DNA of 64,000 nt from DATLGB01 sp964242305 (GTDB lineage Bacteria; Actinomycetota; Thermoleophilia; Solirubrobacterales; Solirubrobacteraceae), in contig CAXTBB010000008.1 in assembly GCA_964242305.1 (NCBI GenBank), forward strand, positions 1-64,000, written 5' to 3'. Below, piece by piece: positions 7,889 through 14,911 of the stretch; within the stretch, counting starts at the first letter, position 1; the number at the start of each line of letters is the position of its first letter. The position numbers were made by a program, and so were the translations under genes. The notes beneath the pieces were generated by a model. That model was given only the letters and a program-made list of their open reading frames with translations. It was not told the DNA's origin and searched no databases.

Positions 7889-7898
7889 CCCCTTTAGG
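7869..7898 (-). repeat. Right terminal inverted repeat of RAYT element
   Basis: Exact reverse complement of 7021-7050. It encodes the end of the transposase on one strand and gives the TAA stop (7894-7896) of the ABC permease gene on the other. Confidence 0.9.
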
Positions 7899-8673
7899 AA
7901 CGGAGTTTGTAGCCGGAGGCGAAGAGGCGGTGGTTGAGGGCGAAGAGGGCTGCGACGACGAGGGTGAGCAGAGCCAGGGAGAGGGCGATGTTGGCCTCCG
8001 TGTAGCCCAGGAACCCGTAGCGGACGAGGTTGATCATGTAGTAGAGCGGGTTGAAGTGAGTGAGCGTCTGGAACGGCTCGGGGAGCAGCGACCCCGAGTA
8101 GAAGACGCCGCCGAGGAAGATCAGCGGCTGCAGGACGAAGGTCTGGGCGAAGGAGACGTCGTCGAACTGCTCGGCTCGCACACCGATCAGCACCCCGAGC
8201 TGAGCGAAGAAGAAGCCGACCAGGAACAGCGCGGGGACGAGGACGAGGACGTGCTCGACGGGGACGCCGATCAAGAGGGTGGCGGCGATGAAGGTGAGCA
8301 GCGCGACGAGGCCGCCGCGCAGGAAGCCGCCGAACGAGAACGCCAGCAGCAGCTGCGTCGGCGAGGCGGGCGAGGACAGCTGGTCCTGGATCGCACCCTG
8401 GAACTTCTGCTGGAGGATCGACGAGGCGTTGTTGGAGAACGCGTTCATCGCCCACGCCATCATGATCAGGCCCGGGACGACGAACTTCACGTAGTCGATG
8501 CCGTGCAGCTTGTCGATGCGCGACCCGAGCGCGGCGCCGAACACGCTGATGTAGAGGAAGGTCTCCAGCAGCGGCGCGCCGACCGTCTGGCGCTTGATCT
8601 TCATGAAGCGGTTGACCTCGCGGCGGGTCAGCGCCAGGAAGCGGATCTGCGACGACGTCAGCGTGACGTTCAC
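7894..8673 (-). CDS. ABC-2 type transporter permease
   Basis: 259 aa from GTG 8673, which overlaps the TGA of the ATPase gene as GTGA. Six predicted membrane segments, with a cytoplasmic N-terminus (SQIRFLALTRREVNRFMKIKRQ) and the typical FLGGVFYSGSLLPEPFQTLTHFNPLYYMINLVRYGFLG stretch of the ABC-2 family. It forms an exporter with the ATPase upstream; the cargo is unknown (drug, lipid or polyketide types all fit). The stop codon is in the RAYT right repeat; the C-terminus still reads as a normal family end (FASGYKLRS). Confidence 0.88.
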   Translation of the reverse strand: MNVTLTSSQIRFLALTRREVNRFMKIKRQTVGAPLLETFLYISVFGAALGSRIDKLHGIDYVKFVVPGLIMMAWAMNAFSNNASSILQQKFQGAIQDQLSSPASPTQLLLAFSFGGFLRGGLVALLTFIAATLLIGVPVEHVLVLVPALFLVGFFFAQLGVLIGVRAEQFDDVSFAQTFVLQPLIFLGGVFYSGSLLPEPFQTLTHFNPLYYMINLVRYGFLGYTEANIALSLALLTLVVAALFALNHRLFASGYKLRS

Positions 8674-9440
8674 GCCACGTCCCCCAGCGAGGCCTTCACG
8701 CGCGACAGCTCCTTGCGCCCGACGAGCTCGAGGTAGGCGTCCTCCAGCGACGACACCCCGTACTGCTCCGAAAGGTCGGCCGTGGTCCCCTGCGCGACGA
8801 TCTCGCCGTCGTTGATGAAGGCGATCTGGTCGCAGAGCTGCTCGGCCTCCTCCAGGTAATGCGTCGTCAGGAGGATGGTCGTGCCCTCCTCGTTGATGCG
8901 CTGGACGTAGTGCCACAGCTCCAGGCGCAGCTCGACGTCGACGCCGGCGGTCGGCTCGTCGAGGATGAGCAGCCGCGGCCGGTGCATCAGCGCGCGCGCC
9001 AGGATGAGCCGGCGCTTCATGCCGCCGCTCAGCGTCCGCGTGCGCTCGTGGCGCTTGTCGGTCAGCGAGAACGCGTCCAACAGCTCGGCGGCCCGCTCAC
9101 GGCGCTCGCGGCGCGGCATCCCGAAGTAGCCCGCGTGGTAGTCGAGCGTCTCCTCGATGGTGAGGAAGAAGTCGAGGTTGAGCTCCTGCGGGGCCAACCC
9201 GACGGCGACCCGCGCCTGCTCGTAGTCGTCGATCGCGTCGTGGCCGAAGACGCGGATGCCGCCGCTGGTCGGCTGCGCGAGCCCGGTGGTGCAGTGGATC
9301 AGCGTCGACTTGCCGGCGCCGTTGGGACCGAGCAGGCCGAAGAACTCGCCCTCGCCGATCGTGAGTGACACACCGCGCAGTGCCTCCGTCCCCGTCGGAT
9401 AGCGTTTGACGAGGTCCGTGACTTCAAGCGCAGCGGTCAT
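8670..9440 (-). CDS. ABC transporter ATP-binding protein (drug/lipid exporter type)
   Basis: 256 aa from ATG 9440. Walker A GPNGAGKST, signature LSGGMKRRL, Walker B RLLILDEPTAGVD and the H-loop LLTTHYLEEAEQLCD are intact, as in DrrA/CcmA-type ATPases. The C-terminal extension (SSLEDAYLELVGRKEL) is typical of this class. It is translationally coupled to the permease and only 16 bp from the divergent P450 gene. Confidence 0.9.
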   Translation of the reverse strand: MTAALEVTDLVKRYPTGTEALRGVSLTIGEGEFFGLLGPNGAGKSTLIHCTTGLAQPTSGGIRVFGHDAIDDYEQARVAVGLAPQELNLDFFLTIEETLDYHAGYFGMPRRERRERAAELLDAFSLTDKRHERTRTLSGGMKRRLILARALMHRPRLLILDEPTAGVDVELRLELWHYVQRINEEGTTILLTTHYLEEAEQLCDQIAFINDGEIVAQGTTADLSEQYGVSSLEDAYLELVGRKELSRVKASLGDVA

Positions 9441-9450
9441 TGCACAGTCA

Positions 9451-9456
9451 ACCGTA
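9451..9456 (-). promoter_or_regulatory. -10 element (TACGGT) for the ABC exporter operon
   Basis: On the minus strand TACGGT lies 10 nt before ATG 9440, inside the 16-bp gap to the P450 gene. Confidence 0.4.
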
Positions 9457-10719
9457 GTGCGGCTCCCGCCCGGGCCCCGCGCCCCGAAGTCGTGGCAGAC
9501 ACTCGGCGCGATCACCCGCCAGCGCCCCTCGCTGGAGCGGTTGCGGCGCCGCTACGGCAACGTGATGTTGCTCAAGCTGATCGGCTTCGGGCCCTTCGTG
9601 GCGATCGCCGACCCGGCGCTCATCAAACAGGTCTTCACGGAGAAGCCGACCGTCCTGCACGCCGGCGGGGACGACAACCCGCTTGGCCCCGTGCTCGGCG
9701 AGAACTCGCTGCTGGTCATCGACGAGGACCGCCACCTGGCCCAGCGCAAGCTGCTGCTGCCGCCCTTCCACGGCGAGCGGATGAAGACCTACGAGGCGCT
9801 CATCGAGGCGATCGCCGTCGAGGAGATCGACCGCTGGCCGACGGGCGTCGAGTTCGCCACGGTGACGTCCTTCAAGACGATCACGCTGCGGGCGATCCTG
9901 CGCGCGGTGTTCGGCGCCGAGGGGGACGAGCTGCGCGCCCTCGAGCGCATCCTCCCGCCCTTCGTCGACCTCGGCGCCTTCATGGCCACGGTCGGCCGTC
10001 CCCTGCAGAAGGACCTCGGTCCGCTGTCGCCGTGGGGACGCTTCCTGCGCCGCCGGGCCGAGGTCGACCGCCTCCTGGACGCGCTGATCGCCCACGCGCG
10101 CCGCGACGCGGACGGGCGCGAGGACGTCCTGGCCATGCTCGTGCAGACGCCGATGACCGCCGCGGAGATCCGCGACCAGCTCCTGACCCTGCTGACCGCC
10201 GGGCACGAGACGACGGCGGCGACGCTGGCCTGGGCGGTCGAGCGGCTGCGACGCCATCCTGACGTCGGCGAGCGCCTCGCCACCGGCGACAAGCCGTACC
10301 GCGACGCGTTCATCCGCGAGGTCCAGCGTCAGCGGCCGGTGATCGCGTTCTCGGCGCGCTCGACGCTGGCTCCCTACGCGATCGGCGAGTACGTCCTGCC
10401 GGCGCGCACCCGCATCGCGCTGGGCGCGTCACTGACCCACTTCGACCCCGAGCTGTTCCCGCGGCCGGACGTCTTCGATCCCGAGCGCTTCGTCGGCGTC
10501 AAGGGTGGGTGGGGACGGAATTACGCGTGGATCCCGTTCGGCGGGGGCGTGCGCCGCTGCATCGGCGCCGCCTTCGCTCACATGGAGATGGACGTCGTGC
10601 TGCGCACGCTGCTCGAGCGCCGGCGCATCGTCGCCGAGCCCGACCTCCCGGGCGCCGGCTGGCAGTTCCGCGGCGTGGCGACGACGCCGAGCGACGGCGG
10701 CGCCGCCGTGTTCGCGTAG
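9457..10719 (+). CDS. Cytochrome P450
   Basis: About 420 aa from GTG 9457 (VRLPPGPRAPKSWQ); GTA/GTG neighbours make the exact start uncertain. The proline-rich start, the I-helix LLTAGHETTA (near residue 248), the ExxR in REVQRQRP and the haem loop FGGGVRRCIGAAFA with Cys368 are all present, so it should be a catalytically competent monooxygenase. No ferredoxin or reductase is adjacent. The N-terminus lacks a membrane anchor. The last 142 bp overlap the convergent apbE-like gene. Confidence 0.9.
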   Translation: MRLPPGPRAPKSWQTLGAITRQRPSLERLRRRYGNVMLLKLIGFGPFVAIADPALIKQVFTEKPTVLHAGGDDNPLGPVLGENSLLVIDEDRHLAQRKLLLPPFHGERMKTYEALIEAIAVEEIDRWPTGVEFATVTSFKTITLRAILRAVFGAEGDELRALERILPPFVDLGAFMATVGRPLQKDLGPLSPWGRFLRRRAEVDRLLDALIAHARRDADGREDVLAMLVQTPMTAAEIRDQLLTLLTAGHETTAATLAWAVERLRRHPDVGERLATGDKPYRDAFIREVQRQRPVIAFSARSTLAPYAIGEYVLPARTRIALGASLTHFDPELFPRPDVFDPERFVGVKGGWGRNYAWIPFGGGVRRCIGAAFAHMEMDVVLRTLLERRRIVAEPDLPGAGWQFRGVATTPSDGGAAVFA

Positions 10720-11558
10720 ACGGACCCGTCGTCGCGGACGATCACGCCGCCGTGGCACAGCCAGGCGGGATCGGCGGACAGCAGCGCCGCCTTCGCGCGC
10801 AGCTCGGCCTCCAGCGCGGTCGGCGCGATCGCCGTCACCTGCGCGAAGCCGGTGTAGGCGGGCCGGCCGGTCGAGGGATCGAGCAGGTGGTGGGCCGGGC
10901 GGCCGTCCGGGGTGAGCCACGCGCGGCGGCCGATGCCCGAGGTGGCGACGCCGGCGTCGGCGAGCTCGAACGCGCAGATCTCCAATCCATCGAACGGGCT
11001 CGTCACCCGCACGGTGCGCGGGGCGCCCGTGATGCGCAGGTCGCCGCCGCAGTCGACCAAGACCGCGCCGTGGCCAGCGAGCGCCTCGGCGACCCAGTCC
11101 GCGAACAGGCCCTTGGCGAGGCCGCCGGAGTCGAGCGTCAGGCCCGGCGGGCGGCGGACGGTGGCGTCGTCGACGCGGATGCGCGGGCGCTGGGCGCGGC
11201 CGCGGGCGGGCCGGCGGGGCGGGGCGAGGCGCAGCGCCAGCCGCAGGGGCAGCGCGGTCCGCGGCGCGGCGACCACGCTCGGCAGCGTCGCGTCGACGAG
11301 GCCGTCGGTGAGCTGCGCGGCGGCGGCCGCGGCGGCGGCGAAGCGGCGCAGGTCGGCGGAGGCGGGCACGACCTCGCGCGGGTCCGCGTTGAAACGGCTG
11401 AGCTCGCTGCCGGCGTCGAAGCAACTGAAGCGGTCGTGCCAGGCGAGCAGGCGCGCGCGCTGGCCGTCGACCTCGTCGCGGACGGCGTGGCCGCTCAGCA
11501 CGGAGATGGCGGCCTCGCCGCCGAAGCAGGCGAACCTGGTGGACGTCTCGACACTCAT
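10578..11558 (-). CDS. apbE: FAD:protein FMN transferase (ApbE family) with antisense-overlap tail
   Basis: 326 aa. ApbE motifs are present in order: SELSRFN, LTDGLVDATL, LTLDSGGLAKGLFADW, LVDCGGDLRI and HHLLDPSTGRPA. The enzyme attaches FMN from FAD to Thr in target proteins. No lipoprotein or signal peptide is visible, so it is predicted cytoplasmic, unlike many homologues. ATG 11558 overlaps the TGA of the ferric-reductase-like gene as ATGA. The family core ends near GGVIVRDDGSVYANTA; the remaining roughly 40 residues are antisense to the P450 C-terminus and look non-conserved (Ser/Arg-rich). Confidence 0.85.
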   Translation of the reverse strand: MSVETSTRFACFGGEAAISVLSGHAVRDEVDGQRARLLAWHDRFSCFDAGSELSRFNADPREVVPASADLRRFAAAAAAAAQLTDGLVDATLPSVVAAPRTALPLRLALRLAPPRRPARGRAQRPRIRVDDATVRRPPGLTLDSGGLAKGLFADWVAEALAGHGAVLVDCGGDLRITGAPRTVRVTSPFDGLEICAFELADAGVATSGIGRRAWLTPDGRPAHHLLDPSTGRPAYTGFAQVTAIAPTALEAELRAKAALLSADPAWLCHGGVIVRDDGSVYANTAAPPSLGVVATPRNCQPAPGRSGSATMRRRSSSVRSTTSISM

Positions 11559-12079
11559 GCGGGTGATGCCTCCTCGGGGGTCCAGCGCCACGCGAGCAGC
11601 GCCACGGTGGGCAGGGCGACCGCGCCGACGGCGGCCAGGAACCAGGGGCGCGTCGCGTCCGTCCCGAGCAGCAGCCCGTGCAGGACGCCGGCGGCCCAGG
11701 CGACGACGATGAAGCGGTGCGCGGTCCGCCAGCGGGCCACGCCGATGCGGTCGCGGACGTAGTAGGTGAGGCTGAGGACGACCAGCGCGTAGGCGGCCAC
11801 GATGCCGATCGCCATCTCCACCGGGTGGTAGGAGGAGACGAACGGGACGGCGACGTCGGCGAGCGACAAGGAGATGAACGAGTCGCCCAGCAGCGACAGC
11901 GTGTGGATCGCCAGCGCGGCGAGGGTGGCCAGCGACAGCGCCTCGTGCAGCGCCCGCGGGTCCTTGAGGCGTCCCCGGACCACGCGCGCGGCCATGGCCA
12001 GCCCGAGGCCGACGGACAGGCTCGCGAACAGGACGGCGGCGATGCCCGCGGCCCGGCTCGTGATCCAGAAGACGTGCAC
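11555..12079 (-). CDS. Ferric-reductase-like transmembrane protein
   Basis: 174 aa, about five membrane helices, starting GTG 12079. His residues sit in helices (LATLAALAIHTLSLLGD, SSYHPVEMAIGIVAAYALVV, RTAHRFIVVAWAAGVLHGLLLG), as expected for haem b in the FRD/MsrQ-like fold. No NAD or flavin domain is attached. It is the middle gene of a three-gene operon with a small Thr/Ala-rich protein upstream (2 nt) and apbE downstream (ATGA overlap), so it probably passes electrons across the membrane to or from a covalently flavinylated partner. Confidence 0.82.
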   Translation of the reverse strand: MHVFWITSRAAGIAAVLFASLSVGLGLAMAARVVRGRLKDPRALHEALSLATLAALAIHTLSLLGDSFISLSLADVAVPFVSSYHPVEMAIGIVAAYALVVLSLTYYVRDRIGVARWRTAHRFIVVAWAAGVLHGLLLGTDATRPWFLAAVGAVALPTVALLAWRWTPEEASPA

Positions 12080-12081
12080 GG

Positions 12082-12339
12082 TTACGACTGGCGGGTGGTG
12101 GCGGTGGAGGGGACGTCGGCGGTCACGGTGCTCGTGCCGGTGTCGGTGCTGGCCTCGGGCGTGGCGGTCGCTGTGGCGGTCGCGGTCGTCGTGCCGGAGG
12201 CCTTGGTGGCGGTCGACGCCGTCGCCGTCCCCATCGAGCCGGTGGCGGCGACGGTGCCGAAGGCGGCGGCGAAGGTGGCGGTCGCGGCGACGGCGACCCG
12301 GCGGCGGAGGCGCTGGATACGGCGGGCGCGTTCGGTCAT
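12082..12339 (-). CDS. Small membrane-anchored Thr/Ala-rich protein with terminal flavinylation-like motif
   Basis: 85 aa. An Arg-rich start (RRIQRLRRR) and one hydrophobic segment (VAVAATATFAAAFGTVAATG) predict an N-in anchor. The rest is low-complexity Thr/Ala/Ser and ends DVPSTATTRQS. DVPSTAT is close to the D-x-x-(S/T)-(G/S/A)-A-T site recognised by ApbE, and apbE is two genes downstream. I infer a minimal FMN-carrying protein in place of the usual FMN-binding domain; this is unproven, and the protein has no other recognisable domain. ATG 12339 follows TAGCTT by 7 nt. Confidence 0.65.
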   Translation of the reverse strand: MTERARRIQRLRRRVAVAATATFAAAFGTVAATGSMGTATASTATKASGTTTATATATATPEASTDTGTSTVTADVPSTATTRQS

Positions 12340-12346
12340 GCTGGCG

Positions 12347-12352
12347 AAGCTA
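12347..12352 (-). promoter_or_regulatory. -10 element (TAGCTT) for the apbE operon
   Basis: Minus-strand TAGCTT, 7 nt before ATG 12339. Confidence 0.5.
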
Positions 12353-12389
12353 CGCCCGCGGGCTGGGGAGCACCTGAGAGGATGATCGG

Positions 12390-13301
12390 ATGCAGCTCCA
12401 CGCCCTGCACCACGTGACCATGATCACCGGGGACGCCCCGGCCAACGTCGAGTTCTACGCGGACCTGCTCGGCCTGCGCATGATCAAGAAGACGGTCAAC
12501 TTCGACTCGCCGGAGGCCTACCACCTGTACTTCGGCGACGAGCAGGGCTCGCCAGGATCGATCCTCACCTGGTTCGAGTTCCCGGGCGCACCGAGGGGGA
12601 CGGCGGGCGCGGGCATGATCCACCGCCTCCAGCTGGGCGTCGGCGGCGAGGCCGCGCTCGCGTTCTGGAAGGACCGGCTCGACCGTGCCGGCTACCCCTC
12701 CGAGGAGGGTGACGGGAGCCTGCGCTTCGCCGACTACGACGGCCTGTCGCTCGAGCTGCAGGGCGACACCCACGGCAACCCGCCGCTCGCCGCCGCCCAC
12801 CCCGACGTCCCCGCCGAACACGCGATCCAGGGCGTCCAGGGCGCGCGCGCCTACGCAAGCGACCCGGGCTCCGCCCGCCAGCTGCTCGTCGACGTCCTCG
12901 GCTTCGATCACAAGCGCGACCACGAGTACGTGCTCGGCGCGGGCGACCGCCACGTCCACTGGGGCTACGACGAGCACGACCAGCGCGGCCGGGAGGGCGC
13001 CGGCACGGTCCACCACATCGCCTGGCACTCCCGCGACGAGGACCACCTGGCCTGGCAGGCGCGCGTGCGCGAGGCCGGCCAGTACGTCACCGACGTCCGC
13101 GACCGCGACTACTTCAACGCGATCTACTTCCGCACCCGCCAGGGGATCCTGTTCGAGGTCGCCACCACCTCCCCCGGCTTCGCCGTCGACGAGGACCCCG
13201 CCCACCTCGGCGAGGCGCTGCGGCTGCCGGCCCAGCACGAGCACCTGCGCGAGCACCTCGAGCGCACGCTGACCCCGCTGCACAATCCGCGCGCGGGCTA
13301 G
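12390..13301 (+). CDS. Ring-cleaving dioxygenase-like VOC family protein (MhqA/MhqO type)
   Basis: 303 aa with two VOC modules: residues 1-135 (LHALHHVTMITGDAPANVEFYADLLGLRM) and about 145-290 (IQGVQGARAYASDPGSARQLLVDVLGF). Candidate metal ligands are His in LHHVTM, His in VHHIAWH and Glu in GILFEVATT. Family members are annotated as extradiol-type dioxygenases or hydroquinone-response proteins, with little biochemical proof. ATG 12390 is preceded by GAGAGGA at 7 nt. Its stop TAG is the start of the -10 element for the next gene. Confidence 0.85.
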   Translation: MQLHALHHVTMITGDAPANVEFYADLLGLRMIKKTVNFDSPEAYHLYFGDEQGSPGSILTWFEFPGAPRGTAGAGMIHRLQLGVGGEAALAFWKDRLDRAGYPSEEGDGSLRFADYDGLSLELQGDTHGNPPLAAAHPDVPAEHAIQGVQGARAYASDPGSARQLLVDVLGFDHKRDHEYVLGAGDRHVHWGYDEHDQRGREGAGTVHHIAWHSRDEDHLAWQARVREAGQYVTDVRDRDYFNAIYFRTRQGILFEVATTSPGFAVDEDPAHLGEALRLPAQHEHLREHLERTLTPLHNPRAG

Positions 13302-13304
13302 CCT
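13299..13304 (+). promoter_or_regulatory. -10 element (TAGCCT) overlapping a stop codon
   Basis: TAGCCT is 9 nt before GTG 13314; its TAG (13299-13301) is the stop of the VOC gene. Confidence 0.5.
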
Positions 13305-13313
13305 CCGAGGCCG

Positions 13314-13634
13314 GTGAGCGAACCCGACCTGGAGTTCCACTACGCCCTGCACGAGCTTCCCGTAGGGCGCTTCCCCTTCCGCCGCTGGCGCTTCGAGCTC
13401 TGGCACGGCCCGCGGCTGCTGGCCACCGGCTGGCGGACGACGGAGTCCCACGCCGAGCGCGCGCTGCGCGAGCGGGCCGCCCGCGTCGCCTTCCGCCTGC
13501 GCGGCTTGCACCTGCTACGCCCCGAGCAGGCCGAGGCGTCGGCACCGCTTCGCCGCAACGCCATCGCCGACGTCAGCTGCGGCCCGGTCTCCTGCCGCCT
13601 GGTCCCGCGGGCGCTGCGCGCCGACGCCGCCTAG
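13314..13634 (+). CDS. Hypothetical protein
   Basis: 106 aa from GTG 13314, rich in Arg, with no recognised domain. It reads LEFHYALHELPVGRFPF then RRWRFELWHGPRLLATGWR, a plausible small beta/alpha domain, and ends in a Cys pair region (ADVSCGPVSCRLV). No signal peptide or membrane segment. The stop codon shares CTAG with the convergent serine hydrolase gene. Coding status rests on position, a -10 element at the right distance and lack of a better reading on either strand. Confidence 0.6.
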   Translation: MSEPDLEFHYALHELPVGRFPFRRWRFELWHGPRLLATGWRTTESHAERALRERAARVAFRLRGLHLLRPEQAEASAPLRRNAIADVSCGPVSCRLVPRALRADAA

Positions 13635-14878
13635 CGGCGGGCTTCGATCCCGATCCGGCGGGTCAGCGCCCACAGGAGCGGGAGGCCCGGGTGCAGGACC
13701 GGCTTGCCGGAGGTGATCAGGCCAACCGAGAGGTCGCGCTCGGGGTCGGCCCAGCCGAGGACGTTGGTGAAGCCGAGGTGGCCGAACGCCTTGTCGGTGT
13801 CCGGGCCGAACAGCGACAGCGCGTCGGCGCCGAGCATGAAGCCGGCCGAGTGGCGCATGGGGGCGCCGAGGGTGAGGTCGAACTCGCGGTAGGCGCGCTC
13901 GACCACCGCGCGCCGGATCGTGCGCCCGTCCATGATCCGGACGCCCTCCAGCTCGCCCCCGCAGCGCAGCAGCTCGAAGAAGCGGCTGAGCTCATTGGCG
14001 GTGGTGACGACGTTGGCGGCCGGGACGATGCCGGTGAGGAAGCGGTCGTCGTTGGAGAGCCGGGTGATCGCGTCCGGGTGCAGCCCGAGCGCGCGCTCGA
14101 GCACGGTGGAGACGGGCGGCAGCGGCGGCGGCCCGGTGACGTAGGAGTACCCGACGGCGTCGAGGTCCGCCGGCGCGACGCCGTAGTTGCCCCAGCGGAA
14201 GCCGAGCGGGTCGAGGATCTCCTCCTGCATGACCGTGCGGATGTCCTTGCCGGTGATGCGCTTGACGATCTCGGCGACGATGAACCCGCCGGAGACGGCA
14301 TGGTAGGCGAGCAGCTTGCCCGGGCGCGTGCGCGGGCGGGCCTCGCACATCAGCCGCAGCAGGTAGTCGCTGTCGGCGAGGTTGTCGAGGTCGAGCGCCT
14401 CCCCCGGCAGGTTGGCGACGCCGGCCCGGTGGGAGAGGACGTGCTCGATGGTGATCGACGACTTGCCGTTGACGGCGTACTCGGGGATGTACTCGGCCAC
14501 GCGGTCGGCGATGTGCAGCGCGCCGTGGTCGTCGAGCAGATGCGCGACCGTGGCCGTCATCGCCTTCGAAGCCGAGAAGATGACGAACGGCGTCTGCGGC
14601 GTGGCCACGCGCTTCTCGCGGCCCAGGCGCGCCCAGCCGATCGAGCGGTCGAGGACGACCCGGCCGCGGTGGCGCACGCACAGGCCGATGGCGGGGTAGA
14701 CGCCGGTCCGGAACAGCGCCTCCGTCGACCGCCACACGGCCTCGGCGTCGAACGACGACCCCGCTCCGCGTTCCTCGTGCTCGGCGACCGCCGTGACCGG
14801 GGCCAGGTCGGCCGGGATGCGCACGCGTCGCAGCGGGTCCGGGAGCAGGGGCAGACGCGGCACGGTGAGTGTCGGCAT
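13631..14878 (-). CDS. Serine hydrolase, beta-lactamase/esterase EstB family
   Basis: 415 aa from ATG 14878; an ATG 13 codons upstream is passed over because TAGGTT sits 8 nt before 14878. The class C-type fold is clear: SxxK is S102-A-S-K105 (FSASKAMTA), the Tyr motif is in YHAVSGGF, and LSHRAGVANLPGEALDLDNL, GFRWGNYG and FGHLGFTNVLGWADPE are typical. No signal peptide, so a cytoplasmic esterase or peptidase-like hydrolase is more likely than a secreted beta-lactamase. It shares CTAG with the previous gene and is divergent from the L,D-transpeptidase. Confidence 0.88.
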   Translation of the reverse strand: MPTLTVPRLPLLPDPLRRVRIPADLAPVTAVAEHEERGAGSSFDAEAVWRSTEALFRTGVYPAIGLCVRHRGRVVLDRSIGWARLGREKRVATPQTPFVIFSASKAMTATVAHLLDDHGALHIADRVAEYIPEYAVNGKSSITIEHVLSHRAGVANLPGEALDLDNLADSDYLLRLMCEARPRTRPGKLLAYHAVSGGFIVAEIVKRITGKDIRTVMQEEILDPLGFRWGNYGVAPADLDAVGYSYVTGPPPLPPVSTVLERALGLHPDAITRLSNDDRFLTGIVPAANVVTTANELSRFFELLRCGGELEGVRIMDGRTIRRAVVERAYREFDLTLGAPMRHSAGFMLGADALSLFGPDTDKAFGHLGFTNVLGWADPERDLSVGLITSGKPVLHPGLPLLWALTRRIGIEARR

Positions 14879-14886
14879 GGCGCCGG

Positions 14887-14892
14887 AACCTA
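14887..14892 (-). promoter_or_regulatory. -10 element (TAGGTT) for the serine hydrolase gene
   Basis: Minus-strand TAGGTT, 8 nt before ATG 14878, four bases from the divergent plus-strand element at 14897. Confidence 0.55.
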
Positions 14893-14896
14893 CAGG

Positions 14897-14902
14897 TAGG
14901 AT
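14897..14902 (+). promoter_or_regulatory. -10 element (TAGGAT) for the L,D-transpeptidase gene
   Basis: Plus-strand TAGGAT, 9 nt before ATG 14912; back to back with the minus-strand element. Confidence 0.55.
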
Positions 14903-14911
14903 CGGGGCCGC

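Larger units (their letters stand above)
7021..7898 (+). mobile_element. RAYT (Y1 transposase) element with perfect 30-bp terminal inverted repeats
   Basis: Bases 7021-7050 (starting CCTAAAGGGGTCAGG) are the exact reverse complement of 7869-7898. The element encodes one transposase and the right repeat encodes its last codons (SDAGT and stop). There is no target duplication, as expected for HUH/Y1 elements. The left end also folds on itself (7033-7042 pairs with 7069-7078). A 61-bp miniature with the same ends lies at 41414-41474. Confidence 0.85.

Noticed and set aside
12082..12200. Tandem repeat or frameshift artefact in the Thr/Ala-rich gene
   Set aside because: Imperfect ACC/GCC codon repetition without an exact unit; the frame is open, starts with a -10 element at 7 nt and lies in a tight operon.
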